From Datisca glomerata (Eukaryota; Streptophyta; Magnoliopsida; Cucurbitales; Datiscaceae): 64,000 bases of DNA. A model generated the notes under the pieces. That model saw only the letters and a list, made by a program, of their open reading frames with translations. It was not told the origin of the DNA and searched no databases. Shown in pieces: positions 34,415-50,640 of the stretch. The position numbers were made by a program, and so were the translations under genes. The stretch lies in NCBI GenBank assembly GCA_003255025.1, contig QANY01002887.1, positions 186,001 to 250,000 of the forward strand, written 5' to 3'. How positions within the stretch are numbered: the first letter of the stretch is position 1; each line of letters begins with the position of its first letter.

Positions 34415-34570
34415 TACAGATAAGTTACACGGACCTCGTGTGGTCATCATGTAGACTACATGTAGACTACATGTGATTAGTCTAACCATCGTGTAGACTA
34501 CATGATGACTATACGAGGTCAGTGTAACCATCGTGTAGTTTACACGATGACTACACGAGATCCGTGTTCA
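34415..34570. repeat. MULE minisatellite cluster F
   Basis: Short cluster of the same motif (GTGTAACCATCGTGTAG, ACACGATGACTACACGAG) between the E/K-rich part and the DUF1985 part of the minus-strand gene. Confidence 0.85.
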
Positions 34571-35754
34571 AGAAGAAAAAGGGTAGAAAATGATTTCGAA
34601 CATACCTTCTCTCCAATTACTGATCTTCAGAAACTTTTTTCTTCTTCATCCTCAGTAGGGACCAAGGAAAGAACTGTCAACTAAAAATGCAAGAAATATA
34701 AATTAGTAAATGTGAAAGTAATATATAAGTTAACTCGCCAACATAATTCATCAACATACATTCTCCTTCAAAAATATTTTTTTTGTAGATTCTCAACCGG
34801 TACTATCGTGGTCGGACACCACTTGAGAATTTTTGGCACCTTGGTCAAAACCTAGTTATCATACAAACTACCTACCAAGGGGACAGTTTCAAATACACAT
34901 GCCTATTTAAAGAAAAGAAAGTAATTCAGTATTTAACACATAAATAATTCAATACATCACTACATAGAATTAAATAAATTGTACCTAGAAGGCAAATGGA
35001 CATCCATTAAGTGAATACCCATGAACAGTAGCAGGGGATTTTTGTATTTTTTTCTTTATCTTTAAGATCACTAAAAACAACCTTTGTATTCTTCACAGCT
35101 AATTATGAGAGGTCTCCCCACAGATATTGGTTGAACGCTTCAAAGCCATCAACCAAAACTAACAATCTCTTCTCAATTAGGGTACAGTACTCTTTCCCCA
35201 ACAGAAAATGCTCTAGCAAATAAATCAGAGCCATCTTGACCGCATGAGAATCTGATTTATATTTAGAGCTCATGAACTTCTCCTCCAACTTACCCATGGT
35301 TATTGATTGAGCTTTGGGAAAGTATAGATCATAGAGTTTGTTAGGGTCACAAGTCTTCTTCTCATCCCGGACTTCACTGAACTTTAGTCCGGTCATTAAC
35401 AAGAACTCCTTCTTGGAGAAGCACGATGGCTCCTCATTGATAAGAAAATGGATCTTCTTCTCAGATGGAGTGCCGCCGACATATTCGGCCTCCCTGGCCA
35501 GCACCTAGCGGGAAGACAGTTGCTAAAAACTTTAAGGATGTGAGATCAAGGAGATAGCCAAAGCATGTCCCCCTAAATAGGGAGAGTTGAGGAGATGTCA
35601 GCTTGGTCTTGATAACCTCTATGCAGTGGGTATTGCACTTTGCATTGACCCGCGATTATGAAATTCCATTAACGTCATGGACGAATCTTAGTTGCATATT
35701 TAATGAAGCCATAACCTGTAAAATATTCAATGCAAACATAAGATCATGAAATGT

Positions 35755-35850
35755 ACATGATGCTCGTGTAGTCATCGTGTAGACTACACGAGGGGTACAC
35801 AATCCTCATGTAGTCCTCGTGTAGCTACACGAGGCATACACGACCCTCGT
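35755..35850. repeat. MULE minisatellite cluster G
   Basis: Smallest cluster: ATGCTCGTGTAGTCATCGTG, GACTACACGAGG and CCTCGTGTAG, 5' to the DUF1985 exon on the minus strand. Confidence 0.85.
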
Positions 35851-36207
35851 TGTTGGGATTACGCATCCACAAAAAACCTAAACGCAGAAATCCAGGAAAA
35901 AAACCTTAAGAAACCCAGAAAAAATACCTAAAAAACACCTCAGGATCCTAAACAAAAACTTAGAAATCCAAAAACTTACATTGTTATTTTTTCTTGCTGT
36001 GGGAGACGAAAACTCAAGGATTTACAGAGAGAGATGCTGCGACTTCAAGAGAGAGAGATAATAACAATAAGAGAGAAATGAGGGAAACGAAAGAGTGAAG
36101 TTTCGTGTAATGAGAAAGTGTAATCATCACTTTTTTTGTCGTCGTTTAAAATTCGTGAATGTGTTTTTTGATAACTTCACAGACCGATTTTGAATTGAAG
36201 GTGGACT

Positions 36208-40862
<4,655 letters not shown>

Positions 40863-40873
<11 letters not shown>

Positions 40874-40948
40874 AATTCTAATTTTCCTGGGATTGTGGTT
40901 CAATCCTACAGTATGAAATTCTAATTTTCCTGGGATTGTGGTTCAATC
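40863..40948 (+). repeat. 43-base tandem duplication spanning the GluRS stop codon
   Basis: Copy 1 (40863-40905) and copy 2 (40906-40948) both run from CTACAGTAT to GTGGTTCAATC, with one base difference near the start. Copy 1 includes the GluRS stop. Both include the 5' part of the tRNA-like sequence; only the second continues into it. Confidence 0.93.
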
Positions 40949-41004
40949 GGTCAGAGCACTGCCCTCTCAAGGCAGAAGTTGCGGGTTCGAGCCCGTCAGT
41001 GAGA
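40932..41004 (+). pseudogene. Plastid-type tRNA-Asp-like relic with CUC anticodon
   Basis: The sequence follows plastid (or plastid-derived mitochondrial) trnD-GUC closely: GGGATTG acceptor half, GTTCAATCGGTCAGAGC D arm, anticodon arm CTGCC-CTCTCAA-GGCAG, and GCGGGTTCGAGCCCGT T arm. Differences: anticodon GTC to CTC (a Glu-type anticodon), one base lost in the T loop, and the last three acceptor pairs destroyed (3' side CAGTGAG). The anticodon stem keeps perfect pairing, with a T-A pair where I recall C-G. A functional tRNA is unlikely. It lies directly 3' of the glutamyl-tRNA synthetase gene. Confidence 0.65.
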
Positions 41005-42639
41005 GTTCATAGATTTGACAGGCTGCTGAATTAAGTTCAGATGGATTAGTTTCCATTTGGTCCCTCTCATGAGCATTAGATCAGATTAAGCAGTTTTCAA
41101 GATGTTATTTCAATATTGCTTCATTAGGAACCGAGTGTTTAGAGATGTATTATTTTTGCCCTTGATACTGATGGATAAACAATTTTTTTATAATTATTTT
41201 ATCATAAGCATATCTGATTTATGTATCAATATCTTTATGAAATGCAAGAAATTTGACAAGAATAAGCAATATTTTATTTGTGGTGTGCTCTGTTTTATGT
41301 CTGTTGTTACTCAAGTGTGATGCATAAATATTCATGACTCTTTCTCTGTAAAAAATAAATGCTTAATAGTTATTAAAATCAACAATTCTCCATTCTATGG
41401 AAGTCAATTATTACAATTTCTCCATTCTTTGTCATTTAAATATAGGCATCTTCAACCTAGGCAGCTTCCTTCATTTTCTTATAAAAATAAATTCCCAAAA
41501 ATAGAAAACAACCCATCAATATTTTAACCTATTTAAATCAAAACACCAATCTTAACTTGGTCTGAAAGGAGTAGAAGAGCAGTTTGAGGAAATAAAGTTT
41601 GTAATTCTTTTACCTTTGTAAAGATTAGATCTTTTCTCTAGATCGGGCAATTGAGACCAAGTTTCTTTAGTATTGATCTCTTTCCCTTTCATTCTTTTGT
41701 AATCTTTTGTATAGTCCTTGAGGTTTCTTCTTGTTAATATAATCCTTATAAAAAAAATATCATAATCCCTAAACTTTGGCTAAAATTAATTTATCCTCTA
41801 AATTTCAACTCTTACCCTCTTCGTCTATCATAAACCCCGTCTCCATACAAAATTTTGTGATAATAGTGTTAAAATTAACTTTTATCTCAAAAATACCCTG
41901 CTCGTAAATTGAATTGGATCAAAGGATGATAAAATATTAACTTAAATAATTTTGAAGAAAAAGAAGATGAGGAAAGAATTTGTGCAAATTCCGAACAAAT
42001 ATAAAATCAAATTGGAATTTGATTATTTAGATCACCTTGTCACCTCCATTGCAAGAAGGAACAAAATTGTTATTGATATGTAACTTATCTATCATGGAAA
42101 AAAAACAAAAGAAACAAAATGAGCAAATGAAAATGTTTCTTCAAACTTTAATTATATGAATTCTCTATTAACATAATATCTTAATTAAAGTATTTCATTT
42201 TCTTCGGATAAATAAATAGTTCACATATAACAATTAATTTAGATTGATGATTTGATATTTTAGCGTTGGATTCATTGTCTGACGTATTAAATATAAAATT
42301 ATTAAAATCAGGAATTTATCATAAATCATTAACATATCGATGTAATAAATAAATAAATATATCATTAGATTTTATTAAATAATTAAATGAATGAAAGGTT
42401 AATCATGATTTATAATCTTTTATTTATTTAATTATTTAAAATCCATAAACTTACCTTTCATTTATTTAATCATTTAAAATCTATAAACTTACCTGTCATT
42501 TAATTAATCATTTAAAATCTATAAATAATCTTTCATTTATTTAATTAAATCGCACAGGTCATGATTTATAGATTTTAAGTAGGCTATTGCGCACAGGTTA
42601 GCATCATAAGTCGGAGAATTCATATAATCTTTCTAAGGA
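41005..42639. other. AT-rich intergenic DNA downstream of the GluRS gene
   Basis: No coding content was recognised. Polyadenylation signals for the GluRS gene presumably lie in the first 300 bases. An AT-rich minisatellite is listed separately at 42395-42560. The stretch at 41755-41870 (CCCTAAACTTTGGC...) resembles common degenerate plant repeat sequence but was not classified. Confidence 0.5.
42395..42560. repeat. AT-rich minisatellite, period about 41 bases
   Basis: About four units with TTTCATTTATTTAATCATTT and AAAATCTATAAACTTACC halves. The left flank (42375-42412) carries an inverted partner (ATTAAATGAATGAAAGG), giving an imperfect palindrome. Confidence 0.75.
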
Positions 42640-43193
42640 AAACCCAATGGCTAGATTTTGTAAGGGAAAAGATTATGCTCAAGATGGACTCTGTTTTTAA
42701 AATTTGGATTATGGATAAAAATGAGGAGTAGAAGCCCTAAATGGATTTTGAAGAAAGATTTGAAAGACGGCCGCAATTTTACTTCTATTTTGGTAGAATA
42801 AATCACGATTCTAGAGGGTGATAGAAGTGAGAGGTGTAGGATGATTTGGAAGAAAAAATAATTGTATTGGGTTCAAAGAGCTATGGCACATTGGCTAAAA
42901 GCTGGAGAGATGAAAACCAAGTTTGTTCACGAGTCACTCATCAATAAGAGAATGGTTAATAAGATCTCAAGATTGAAAGATCGCGTGTAAGGATAAGATG
43001 ACAAAGGAGAGGTCTTGTAAGTAAAGAAAATTTATGAGGATTACTTTAAAGCTGAGCCTATTTCAGATGTAAATTGGATTCTTAGCCACATTGATGCCTC
43101 AGTTTCTTATGGGCAAAATATGAAACTGTTGGAAGATATTTGAAGTGCATGATGCTGTGTTTAGCTTGAGGGCTGATAAAAAGAGGAATTGGT
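42640..43193 (+). mobile_element. Split LINE, part 1 of 3 (5'-truncated ORF2)
   Basis: The plus strand reads WVQRAMAHWLKAGEMKTKF, HESLINKRMVNKISRLKD and further LINE-like sequence up to a K-R-N-W stretch at the Copia junction. It corresponds to the connector between endonuclease and reverse transcriptase in plant LINEs. Stops and frameshifts are present. The 5' limit is approximate. It ends with TTGGT (43189-43193), one copy of the Copia target duplication. Confidence 0.75.
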
Positions 43194-43397
43194 TGTAGAA
43201 TTCCAGAATCAAGAAGAAGGAAGAGAGAAAGAGAAAGAAGCAAGAAGAGAGCAAGAGAAAAGGAAAACTGATTATCATTAACTAAATGAAAGGAAGAAAA
43301 GTTTATACAGAGAAAGTTCTAACTACTACAAATTGAAAAGACAAATGTACCCTCTATAACTAAAACCAAAAAACTAAAACTAAACACTCACTTAACA
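43194..43397 (-). repeat. 3' LTR of the nested Copia (204 bases)
   Basis: Direct repeat of 47925-48132 with several substitutions and small indels; TG...CA ends; target duplication TTGGT on its left. Confidence 0.95.
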
Positions 43398-43440
43398 TCT
43401 CCCCTCAAATTTATCCTAGGTTTTAGGATAAGTTTGTCCC

Positions 43441-46400
43441 TTAAAAATATATAATGAGTAGAGGAAAGAAGTTTTGTGAATAAATCCGCAACTTGAATTG
43501 TGAGGGTATATGTCTAACAATGAGATCCTTTCTTATAATCATTTCTCGAACAAAATGAAAATCGATTTCTACGTGTTTAGTGCGAGTGTGAAACACTGGA
43601 TTTGAAGCCATGGCTATCGCTGAGGTATTATCACAGAAGATTGTAGGAGCTTGAGACTGGAAGACATGAAGATCCATGAGAATCTGGCGCAACTAACATA
43701 GTTCAGCTGCTGCATTAGCCAAAGACTTGTACTCAGCCTCTGTTAAAAATCTTGCCACGATTTCTTGCTTCTTTGCACTCCAAGAAATTGCTTTTTGGCC
43801 AAGGAAAACCACAAAAACAGACGTGGATCTTCTGTCAAAAGGATTTTCAGCCTAATCTGCATCACAATATGCCTGAAAAACAAGAGAGTCAGGTCTGAAA
43901 AGAATGCCATGAGTGATAGTACCAAGAACATACCTCAAAATGCGCTTAACAGTAGAAAAATGGGCTGTAGTTGGTAAGTGTATAAATTGGCACACTCTAT
44001 TAACAACAAAGCACAAGTCAGGTCTAGTGAAAGTCGAGTATTGGAGAGAGCCAACTAAACTCCTATATAAAGTAACATCAGAAAGGAAGAACCAGTGTTG
44101 CTATAGAGTTGTGATTTGGTAGAATAAGGGGGAGCACAATGTTTGGCCTCAAGCATTCCAACTTTAAGAAACAAATCCCTAGCATATTTATGTTGATTCA
44201 CAAAAATTTCATCAGAACTCCTACTTATTTCTAGGCCTAAGAAATATCGTAAATCACCTAAATCTGTCATCTCAAAGGTTTGCTGTAGATTGGTAATAGT
44301 TCAATCAGTATAGGTAGAATTTGTATCACTGATAATTATATCATCTACAAAAAGCAAGATATATGTCATGCTGGAAGCAGTAGCATGCACAAATAATGAG
44401 GTGTCAGCATGAGAACTAATGAAACCAATAGATGACAGATGGGTAGTAAATTTATCAAATCAGGCTCTAGGAGTCTGTTTCAAACCATATAAAGATTTGT
44501 TCAGTTTACAAATATAATTAGGATGCTTAGGTTCAACGAAACTAGGTGGTTGACTCATATAAACATCCTCATTCAAGGAGCCATGTAAGAAGACATTCTT
44601 TACATCCAATTGCCTTAATGGCCAATCATAAGAAGCTTCCAATGAAAGAAGAATCTGAATGGTGGGCTTCTTGATGATAGGGATAAAAGTCTCATCAAAG
44701 TCAACACCAGGCTGTTGATGATAGCCTTTGGCAACTAAGCAAGCTTTATGTCTAGACATAGTACCTTGTACTTTAACTTGTACACCCATTTGCATCCAAC
44801 TAGATTTTTTTGAGGAGGGAGAGGGAAAATAGTCCATGTGTTTTGGGATAAGAGAGAATTATACTCACTTTCCATAGCTTGAACCCGAGGTATAAGATGT
44901 GGGTTCAAAATTAGATGAAGATAGAGTAGAATAACCAGAGGCAACCAAAGCCTTTTTCTTAGAAATACCAAATTTGGATCGGGTTTTCATTGGGTGATGA
45001 GGTTGGAGACTTGGTTGTGTGTGAGATGTACGAGTATTAGATATTGTCAAGTCAACAGGAAAAATAGAATGCTCATCATGATCATTAAAATGAGTCAAAG
45101 CAGTATGCTCAGAAAGAATAGAACCAGTATGCTCAGTATGTGCAGTATGTAAATCATTACGATCATGAATGTTAGGAGAAGTAGAAGCATGTACATCAGA
45201 ATCTATCATAGCAGATTCAGAATGATGCAAAGTATCAACAGAAGGTAAACTAGCAGAAGAGGACTTACCAATAAGCAAAGAGTCAACAGTGTTAGTTTGT
45301 GTGGGTACAGAATGAAGAGTGCCAACACTATGTTGATTACCAGTAGTTGGCAGAAAAGATTGCAGAAAAGGTAACACAAACACAATTCTGATTAATAGAG
45401 GGAGAACTAGTAGAAGAATGCAGATCAGTAGAGAAAGAAGGAGAAGAAGCAAAGGGAAACACACATTCTTCAAACAATACATGTATAGAGGTATGAATTT
45501 TATTGTTAGTTTTATCATATCATAAATAACCTTTTTGATTCATAGCATAGCCAAGAAAAAACATATTGAATAGAGCGAGAATAAAACTTAATCTTCATAT
45601 AAGGCCTAAGACTTGGATAACAAGCACAACCAAAGACTTTTAATTATTTATAATCTGGAAGCTTATCAAAAAGTTTGTCAAAGGGAGATATAGAATTAAG
45701 GACAGCATTAGGCATCCTGTTAATCAAGTAGAAAGAAGTAGTAGAAGCATAATTCCAAAAATGAAGAGGAACATATGCATTATCACAAGGGTGAGACCAG
45801 TCTCAACAATGTGCGTGTGTTCCTCTCAAAAACTTCATTTTGCTGAAGGGTGTATGGACAAGTCTTTTGATGTGAAATTCCATGATCACTAAGATAAGTT
45901 TCAAATGAATTACTAGTAAACTCTCCTCCCCCATTAGTATGAAGGGTTTTAATTCTAGTAGAAAACATGTTCTCAACTAAGAGTTTAAACCATTTAAAAA
46001 CAGTAAGCACATCATATTGGTTAGAAATAGGAAACAACCAAGTGAATCTGAACATATCATCAATGAAAATCACATAATAATGATGACCAAGAAAAGATGT
46101 TGTGGGAGAGGGACCCCACACATCTCTATGAATAAGAGAAATATGAGAAATAGAGACAGATTCAGAAGTGGAAAAAGAAAGTATAAGGATTTTATTAGTA
46201 ATATAACTAGTACAGATGCATTTATCCAGATTCACAGAAGTACAAGGTATATGAGATCGACTTAAAATCCGTCTAACTATTTGAGAGGAAGGATGAACAA
46301 ACCAAGAATGCCAAATGAGATCTGAAGATATTGAACCATAATAGGTAACAATAGCTTTAGGTATAGAGGAGGGAATGTGATAAAGTCCACTGACACTAGC

Positions 46401-46673
46401 CCCTTTATGTAGGATGTGCCTTGTTTCCTTATCCTGGATCTAGAAAAAAGGAGCATCAAAGATAAAAAGACAATTATTATCTAAACAAAATTTGTAGACA
46501 GAAAGAGGATTAGTAGATAATTGAGGGACACAAAACATTTGAGATAAAGAAAAAGTATTAGAAGAAATTGTAAGAATACTGGAACCTGTATGGGAGATGG
46601 GCAGTGACTGACCATTGCCAATGGAGATAGTTTCATCCCCATTATATTCTGAAGGGTTGACAAGATTGTTCAT
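43441..46673 (-). pseudogene. Copia pol (protease, integrase, reverse transcriptase, RNase H)
   Basis: Pieces on the minus strand: protease/GAG-pre-integrase area (46673-46277); integrase core (46235-45783) with HRDVWGPSP, but the usual TDGGGEF box reads TNGGGEF; connector (45518-44865); reverse transcriptase (44837-44055) with LVAKGYHQQPGVDFDETFIP, LDVKNVFLHG, SLYGLKQTPRA, a TGA in place of the next Trp, and FVDDII; RNase H (43692-43441) with IFCDNTSAIAMASNP and HTRTKHVEIDFHFVRE. Several stops and shifts make it non-functional. Confidence 0.88.
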
Positions 46674-47223
46674 ATCATGTGTGAGGTGGGTGTTACACCC
46701 AGTGTCAGTGAGCTATACCTGGGATTCAGGGAGATGGGGAGATTGATTTATGGCTGGCATCGCAGAGAAGTTGGAAGAAAGGCCTTTCCCTTGATAAGAA
46801 AAGTTGAGTTTGTCATAGCAATCAATGGCTGAATGCCTGATTTTTGGCAAATCTGACATTGCAATTTACTATTATGAAGACCATTGTTGAGTTCGCAACT
46901 GAAACCTTGATTGGTTTTTAGAAATTGTGGATGTGCACCAAGAAGGGGGGCATGGTAGTATTCTAATTTGATGATTTTCCACCTCTGCCTTGACTAAATC
47001 GACCACTATTGTTTCTACCACCACGAAAATTTCTCCCACCCCTACCTCTATTAGATCCTCGAGTATTGAAATTGGCAAGAAAAGCAGTATTAGGAACCAG
47101 GTTGTCTTGCTGCTTGTGTTGTTGCTCAAGAAGATGTTCTTCTGACTTTAGAAGAACATGGAGTTCTTCTAAAAACATGGGTTATCCCCTAGTTCTAATA
47201 GAGGTTCTAAGGGTATTATATTC

Positions 47224-47889
47224 TTAGGGAAGGCCATTGATAGTGTAAATTAGAGCGTCCTCATCCTCAATCTTGATAGAAACAACAGAAAGTTTGTTAA
47301 TTACCTCTTTGATGCGTTGGATATAGGAATTGATGTTTTCAGTAGACCGTTTAGAGATGGATTGAAGGTCAGACTTAAGTTGCAGAATATTGGACCGTGA
47401 GATAGAAGAAAAGCATTGCACGAGAGATTCCCAGATCTCCTTCGAAGTCTCGCAACTTACCACATACGCGAGAGCCATTAGTGACAAAGTTATGTTGATG
47501 AGTGTCATCAATGCTTGGTCTGGAGCCACCCACTGATCATATAGTGGGTTTTTGATCTCTAGGGCTTCGCAGTTAGGATCTTGTAGGAATCTTGATGGAC
47601 ATTTCATAGATCCGTCTACGTAGCCAAAAATTTGATGAGCTTTAAGGATTGCGGTAATTTGATACTTCCACAGGATGAAGTTGGAAGAATCAAACTTGAT
47701 CAAGATCATGTTGCAAACATTGGATAGAAGGAAGATGGGTGAGTGGATTGAAGGAGAAGATTGAGTAACATGCTCAGAGACAGGCATGCAAAGATTTTGA
47801 GTGGTGGTCTGAGAACGAGTTGGGAAAGCAGTTTGATTTTGTGGATTTTCTTGAACTTCGGTGGCTGGGTTTTCAACAGGATCAACCAT
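47224..47889 (-). pseudogene. Copia gag
   Basis: From ATG 47889 the frame stays open for 221 codons with the plant Copia gag (UBN2-type) pattern: KFDSSNFILWKYQITAILKA and a later IQRIKEVINKL segment. A stop after NGLP (47224) interrupts the usual continuation EYNTLRTSIRTRG. The glycine/arginine-rich RGGRNFRGGRN part lies in another frame at 46963-47178. The capsid protein is therefore truncated. Confidence 0.85.
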
Positions 47890-47924
47890 AGCTTATGACG
47901 TTTGTCTTGAAAGCTCTGATACCA

Positions 47925-48132
47925 TGTAGAATTCCAGAATCAAGAAGAAGGAATAGAGAAAGAGAAGGAAGCAAGAAGAGAGCAAGAGAAGAAGAAGGAA
48001 AACTGATTATCATTAACTAAACAAAAGAAAGAAAAGTTTATACATAGAAAGCAATAACTACTACAAACTGAAAAGATAAATATACCCTCTATAACTAAAA
48101 CCAGAAAACTAGAACTAAACTCTCACTTAACA
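47925..48132 (-). repeat. 5' LTR of the nested Copia (208 bases)
   Basis: Direct repeat of 43194-43397. The initiator Met primer-binding site adjoins its inner edge, and TTGGT (48133-48137) follows its outer edge. Confidence 0.95.
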
Positions 48133-48556
48133 TTGGTGGGGTATAGTCTTTTGAAAGCAGTAACAAATTATTTTTACTAAATGCTACTCCCCAAGTCCAT
48201 GAATGAGACTAATATCACTCTTATACCCAAATTGCAGCAGCCTAAACTTGCTTCTCATTTTAGGCTCAAAGCTTGTTGCAATTATACATACAAAATCTTA
48301 TATAAGATTTTGGTTAACACACTCAAATAGTTACTGCCGGAGTTGATTTCAGTATCTCAAGGGGCTTGTTGGAGGAAGTCATATATAGGAGAACACTTTA
48401 TTTGCACAAGAGTTATTGTTTCACATTAAAAAGCAAAGGATGGGTAATAAAGGTATTCTTGCATCAAAGGAAGAGATGACCAATGCATATGACAAGGTAA
48501 TTCGGGAATGTATAGTATCTTTTGTCCAAGATGGGGTTTTGTGAGAAGTTTGTAAG
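48133..48556 (+). mobile_element. Split LINE, part 2 of 3 (reverse transcriptase start)
   Basis: Continues the LINE after the Copia: NITLIPKLQQPKLASHFRL, YKILYKILVNTL, LLPELISVSQGA, then an EEMTNAYDKV stretch. It starts with TTGGT and ends with GTAAG (48552-48556), the first copy of the LARD target duplication. Confidence 0.85.
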
Positions 48557-49259
48557 TGTTGATGCCAAAAATCACAATAGTATTGATACATGTCTTCCCT
48601 GCTAAGTACGATCATCCTCCTGACTGGGGATCTACAAAACACAAACAAAAAACCTAAGATGAGGAGAACTGGGGGGTGGTTCCCTCGGGCCTCTGATGCC
48701 AAAGTCAGCATCCTGGCATTATTTTGACATAGTTTCATTAAGAGAGGAAATGACATACCTCTTTCTCTAGTAGATGAGGCTATTTATACCTGAAGCCTTG
48801 TGGAGGAGAAAATGTGTCGAAGAAGCCTCGAGAGCTTGCATGGGAAGCTTCCCGGGACACGAGGACTGCAATGACTACCCTTGATTGGACGAGAGGGAGG
48901 CGATATTTGACATAAAGTGACTGACATTAAATGTCGATGTGCTTTCGAGGTGACGTATCGGGGGCTGATCTGATGCTCTGCCACATTGTACTCATTGGGT
49001 GTTTGAACCTATGGGATGGTGCCACTTTGGATGTTACTTTCGACGGGTAATAATGTCTGCCACTGATAGTTTCCCAAGCTCTTTTCAGGGGCTTCTCTTG
49101 TCGTCCTTCACGTGCTCAGGTCTGTGCACCCGAGCTCCCTCGAGACTGACTAGGCAAGGTCGGTTCCTCTCCTTTGAAACTTTCATTTATCATGAATTTA
49201 TTTAGTACAATGTGCCATGCGTTATCACGTCATTGGTGGTCGGTGAAACACCCATAATA
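48557..49259 (-). repeat. Left LTR of the LARD (3' LTR)
   Basis: Direct repeat of 53824-54534. On the minus strand a TATAAATAG box lies near 48780-48790. Confidence 0.93.
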
Positions 49260-49744
49260 TTTACCCCCAGTCGATGACTTGGGAGGCCTTATCCACCCAG
49301 TTCTGAAGACTTCTTCATCCATATTCCTTATCCGAGCTAACTTCATGCGGTGTAGGGCTCAGGGCCCCGTTCATCCAGGGAAATTTACATGTGAGCTTAA
49401 AATTTGTTCAGTTAGGATGCCCATATACAACAGAGTTGATTACCTAAACGTCTTTTGTCGTGACTCATCCACACGCATCATTCCTTGATTTAAGGCCACT
49501 AACCTTTTGGGAATTGGGGCATTAATGGCACGTGGACATACGTGGAGGATGGCAAGAGTTGCCAACCATGAGGCCTGACTCACTGATGCGTCGCTTCACT
49601 TCTGCGGATGCGTAAGTGACATTTGGTCTTCTGAATTTATCTCGTTGGCTCATGAAACAATCATTCATTGGACATAGGGGTCCTTCAATGGTTGCCATCA
49701 TGAACTATTTTAAAGTCCATTAAATGAGCGATTTCCTTCTTCAT

Positions 49745-50640
49745 GGCCTATAAATAGGCAGTTTTCCTCCTCATTTTCTTCATCATTGCCTTCCTGAAAG
49801 AGTCGCAACCTTTTCCAATCCTTGTTCTTGCCCCATGTTCTTCTTTCCTTCTTAGGAGAACTGTAATCCTTCCCCTTTTAAGGCCTTTTCCATTTTTGGG
49901 GCTTCCTCTTGAGATTCCTTGTTTTTCTTTCCATGGTTGTTGTTGCCCTTTATGTCATATTTTAAATGTTGTGCCTCAAAGTCGTCGATGTCCTATAGGA
50001 GGTGATTTTCTTCCCATTGATAAGCCTTTGTGGTGAACCCTTTGCCTGCGTTGGTTACCGTCTTATAGTTACAGAGGCACTCTGTCGCGAAACCATTTCC
50101 TTAGGAAAAGTTTACAACTTAGTCAGGGATCTTGACCCTTGATACGTAATGAATCACCTTTATCGGCTGTAACCCACTCCCTTTCTTTACCACATCTGTC
50201 TTTTCGGACCTCCAGCTGCTTATTCAACGTGCCTTAGGAGAGGGTAAGGTGGCCCTTCCACTCGCATCCTTCATGATAGTCTCTAACCTGGGCGTGGTGG
50301 CTTTCTTCCTTTCTCACCTTAAGTGGGAGAGATTGAAGCCTTTTTCATCCTCATCTCGAAAATTAGGTGTTGCACGTGGTTGGAATCCACTTTTAGCCCG
50401 ACTTAGTATGGGCCTCAGAACAAGTCATAGTGATCATCGACCCGCAAGTAACCGAAGCCCTCAGGACTTTAAAAGAGTTTAAGAAAACTATGGAGATCTT
50501 ACGACCACCAGCATAAATGGGGGGAGGGGGTTCTTTTATTTTTAAGTTAGCCTGAAGAGGGGGTTCACCCTCTACCTGAAGAGGAGATCTTTGTAATTTT
50601 TCCTTTGCTTATATTTGCAATCATTTCTCCTTATTATGAG
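49745..50640 (+). other. Possible antisense transcription unit inside the LARD
   Basis: CCTATAAATAGGC at about 49746-49758 is a good plus-strand TATA box, opposite to the element's own direction. About 870 bases further on is an AT-rich, 3'-end-like region (TTTGTAATTTTTCC, AATGAATTTT). Reading frames between them are broken, so any product is lost. The layout recalls the antisense gene in the Gypsy element at 56-64 kb. Confidence 0.35.

Larger units (their letters stand above)
31586..35504 (-). pseudogene. Ulp1-like cysteine protease gene of the MULE (DUF1985 ... C48), broken
   Basis: On the minus strand a DUF1985-like N-terminal domain (35504-35103, with HFLINEEPSCFSKKEFLLMTGL) is followed by a long E/K-rich region (the CTT-rich tract at 33485-33990 read in reverse) and then a C48 SUMO-protease-like domain. 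The latter holds the active-site His (NRSHWITVEL, about 32040) and, after an intron, the active-site Cys (FDCGVFTLKCVEALAYG, about 31732-31680). The acid residue usually found in IYDSM is Asn here (IYNSM), and an in-frame stop follows TQQQMLE. The protease would remove SUMO-like modifiers. Introns hold minisatellite clusters. Exact exon limits between the domains were not resolved. Confidence 0.75.
43194..48132 (-). mobile_element. Copia LTR retrotransposon, complete but decayed, nested in the LINE
   Basis: LTRs lie at 43194-43397 and 47925-48132, both TG...CA, flanked by TTGGT on each side. On the minus strand the 5' LTR (right) is followed by a primer-binding site TGGTATCAGAGC (complement at 47913-47924), matching initiator tRNA-Met, and the 3' LTR (left) is preceded by a purine tract TTTGAGGGGAGA. 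Internal order on the minus strand is gag, protease, integrase, reverse transcriptase, RNase H, which is Copia. Coding is broken by stops and frame changes. Removing it rejoins the LINE reading frame. Confidence 0.95.

Noticed and set aside
28255..35850. Regularly repeated short motif resembling a CRISPR array
   Set aside because: Units vary in length and orientation, spacers are not unique, and the context is a plant MULE; CRISPR is not expected in a plant nucleus.
40932..41004. Functional nuclear tRNA-Glu(CUC) gene
   Set aside because: Three acceptor pairs are broken and the T loop is short; the sequence resembles plastid tRNA-Asp, not nuclear tRNA-Glu.
50249..50482. 77-codon frame in the LARD as a gag relic
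   Set aside because: No gag, zinc-knuckle or protease motif could be found in this or adjacent frames.
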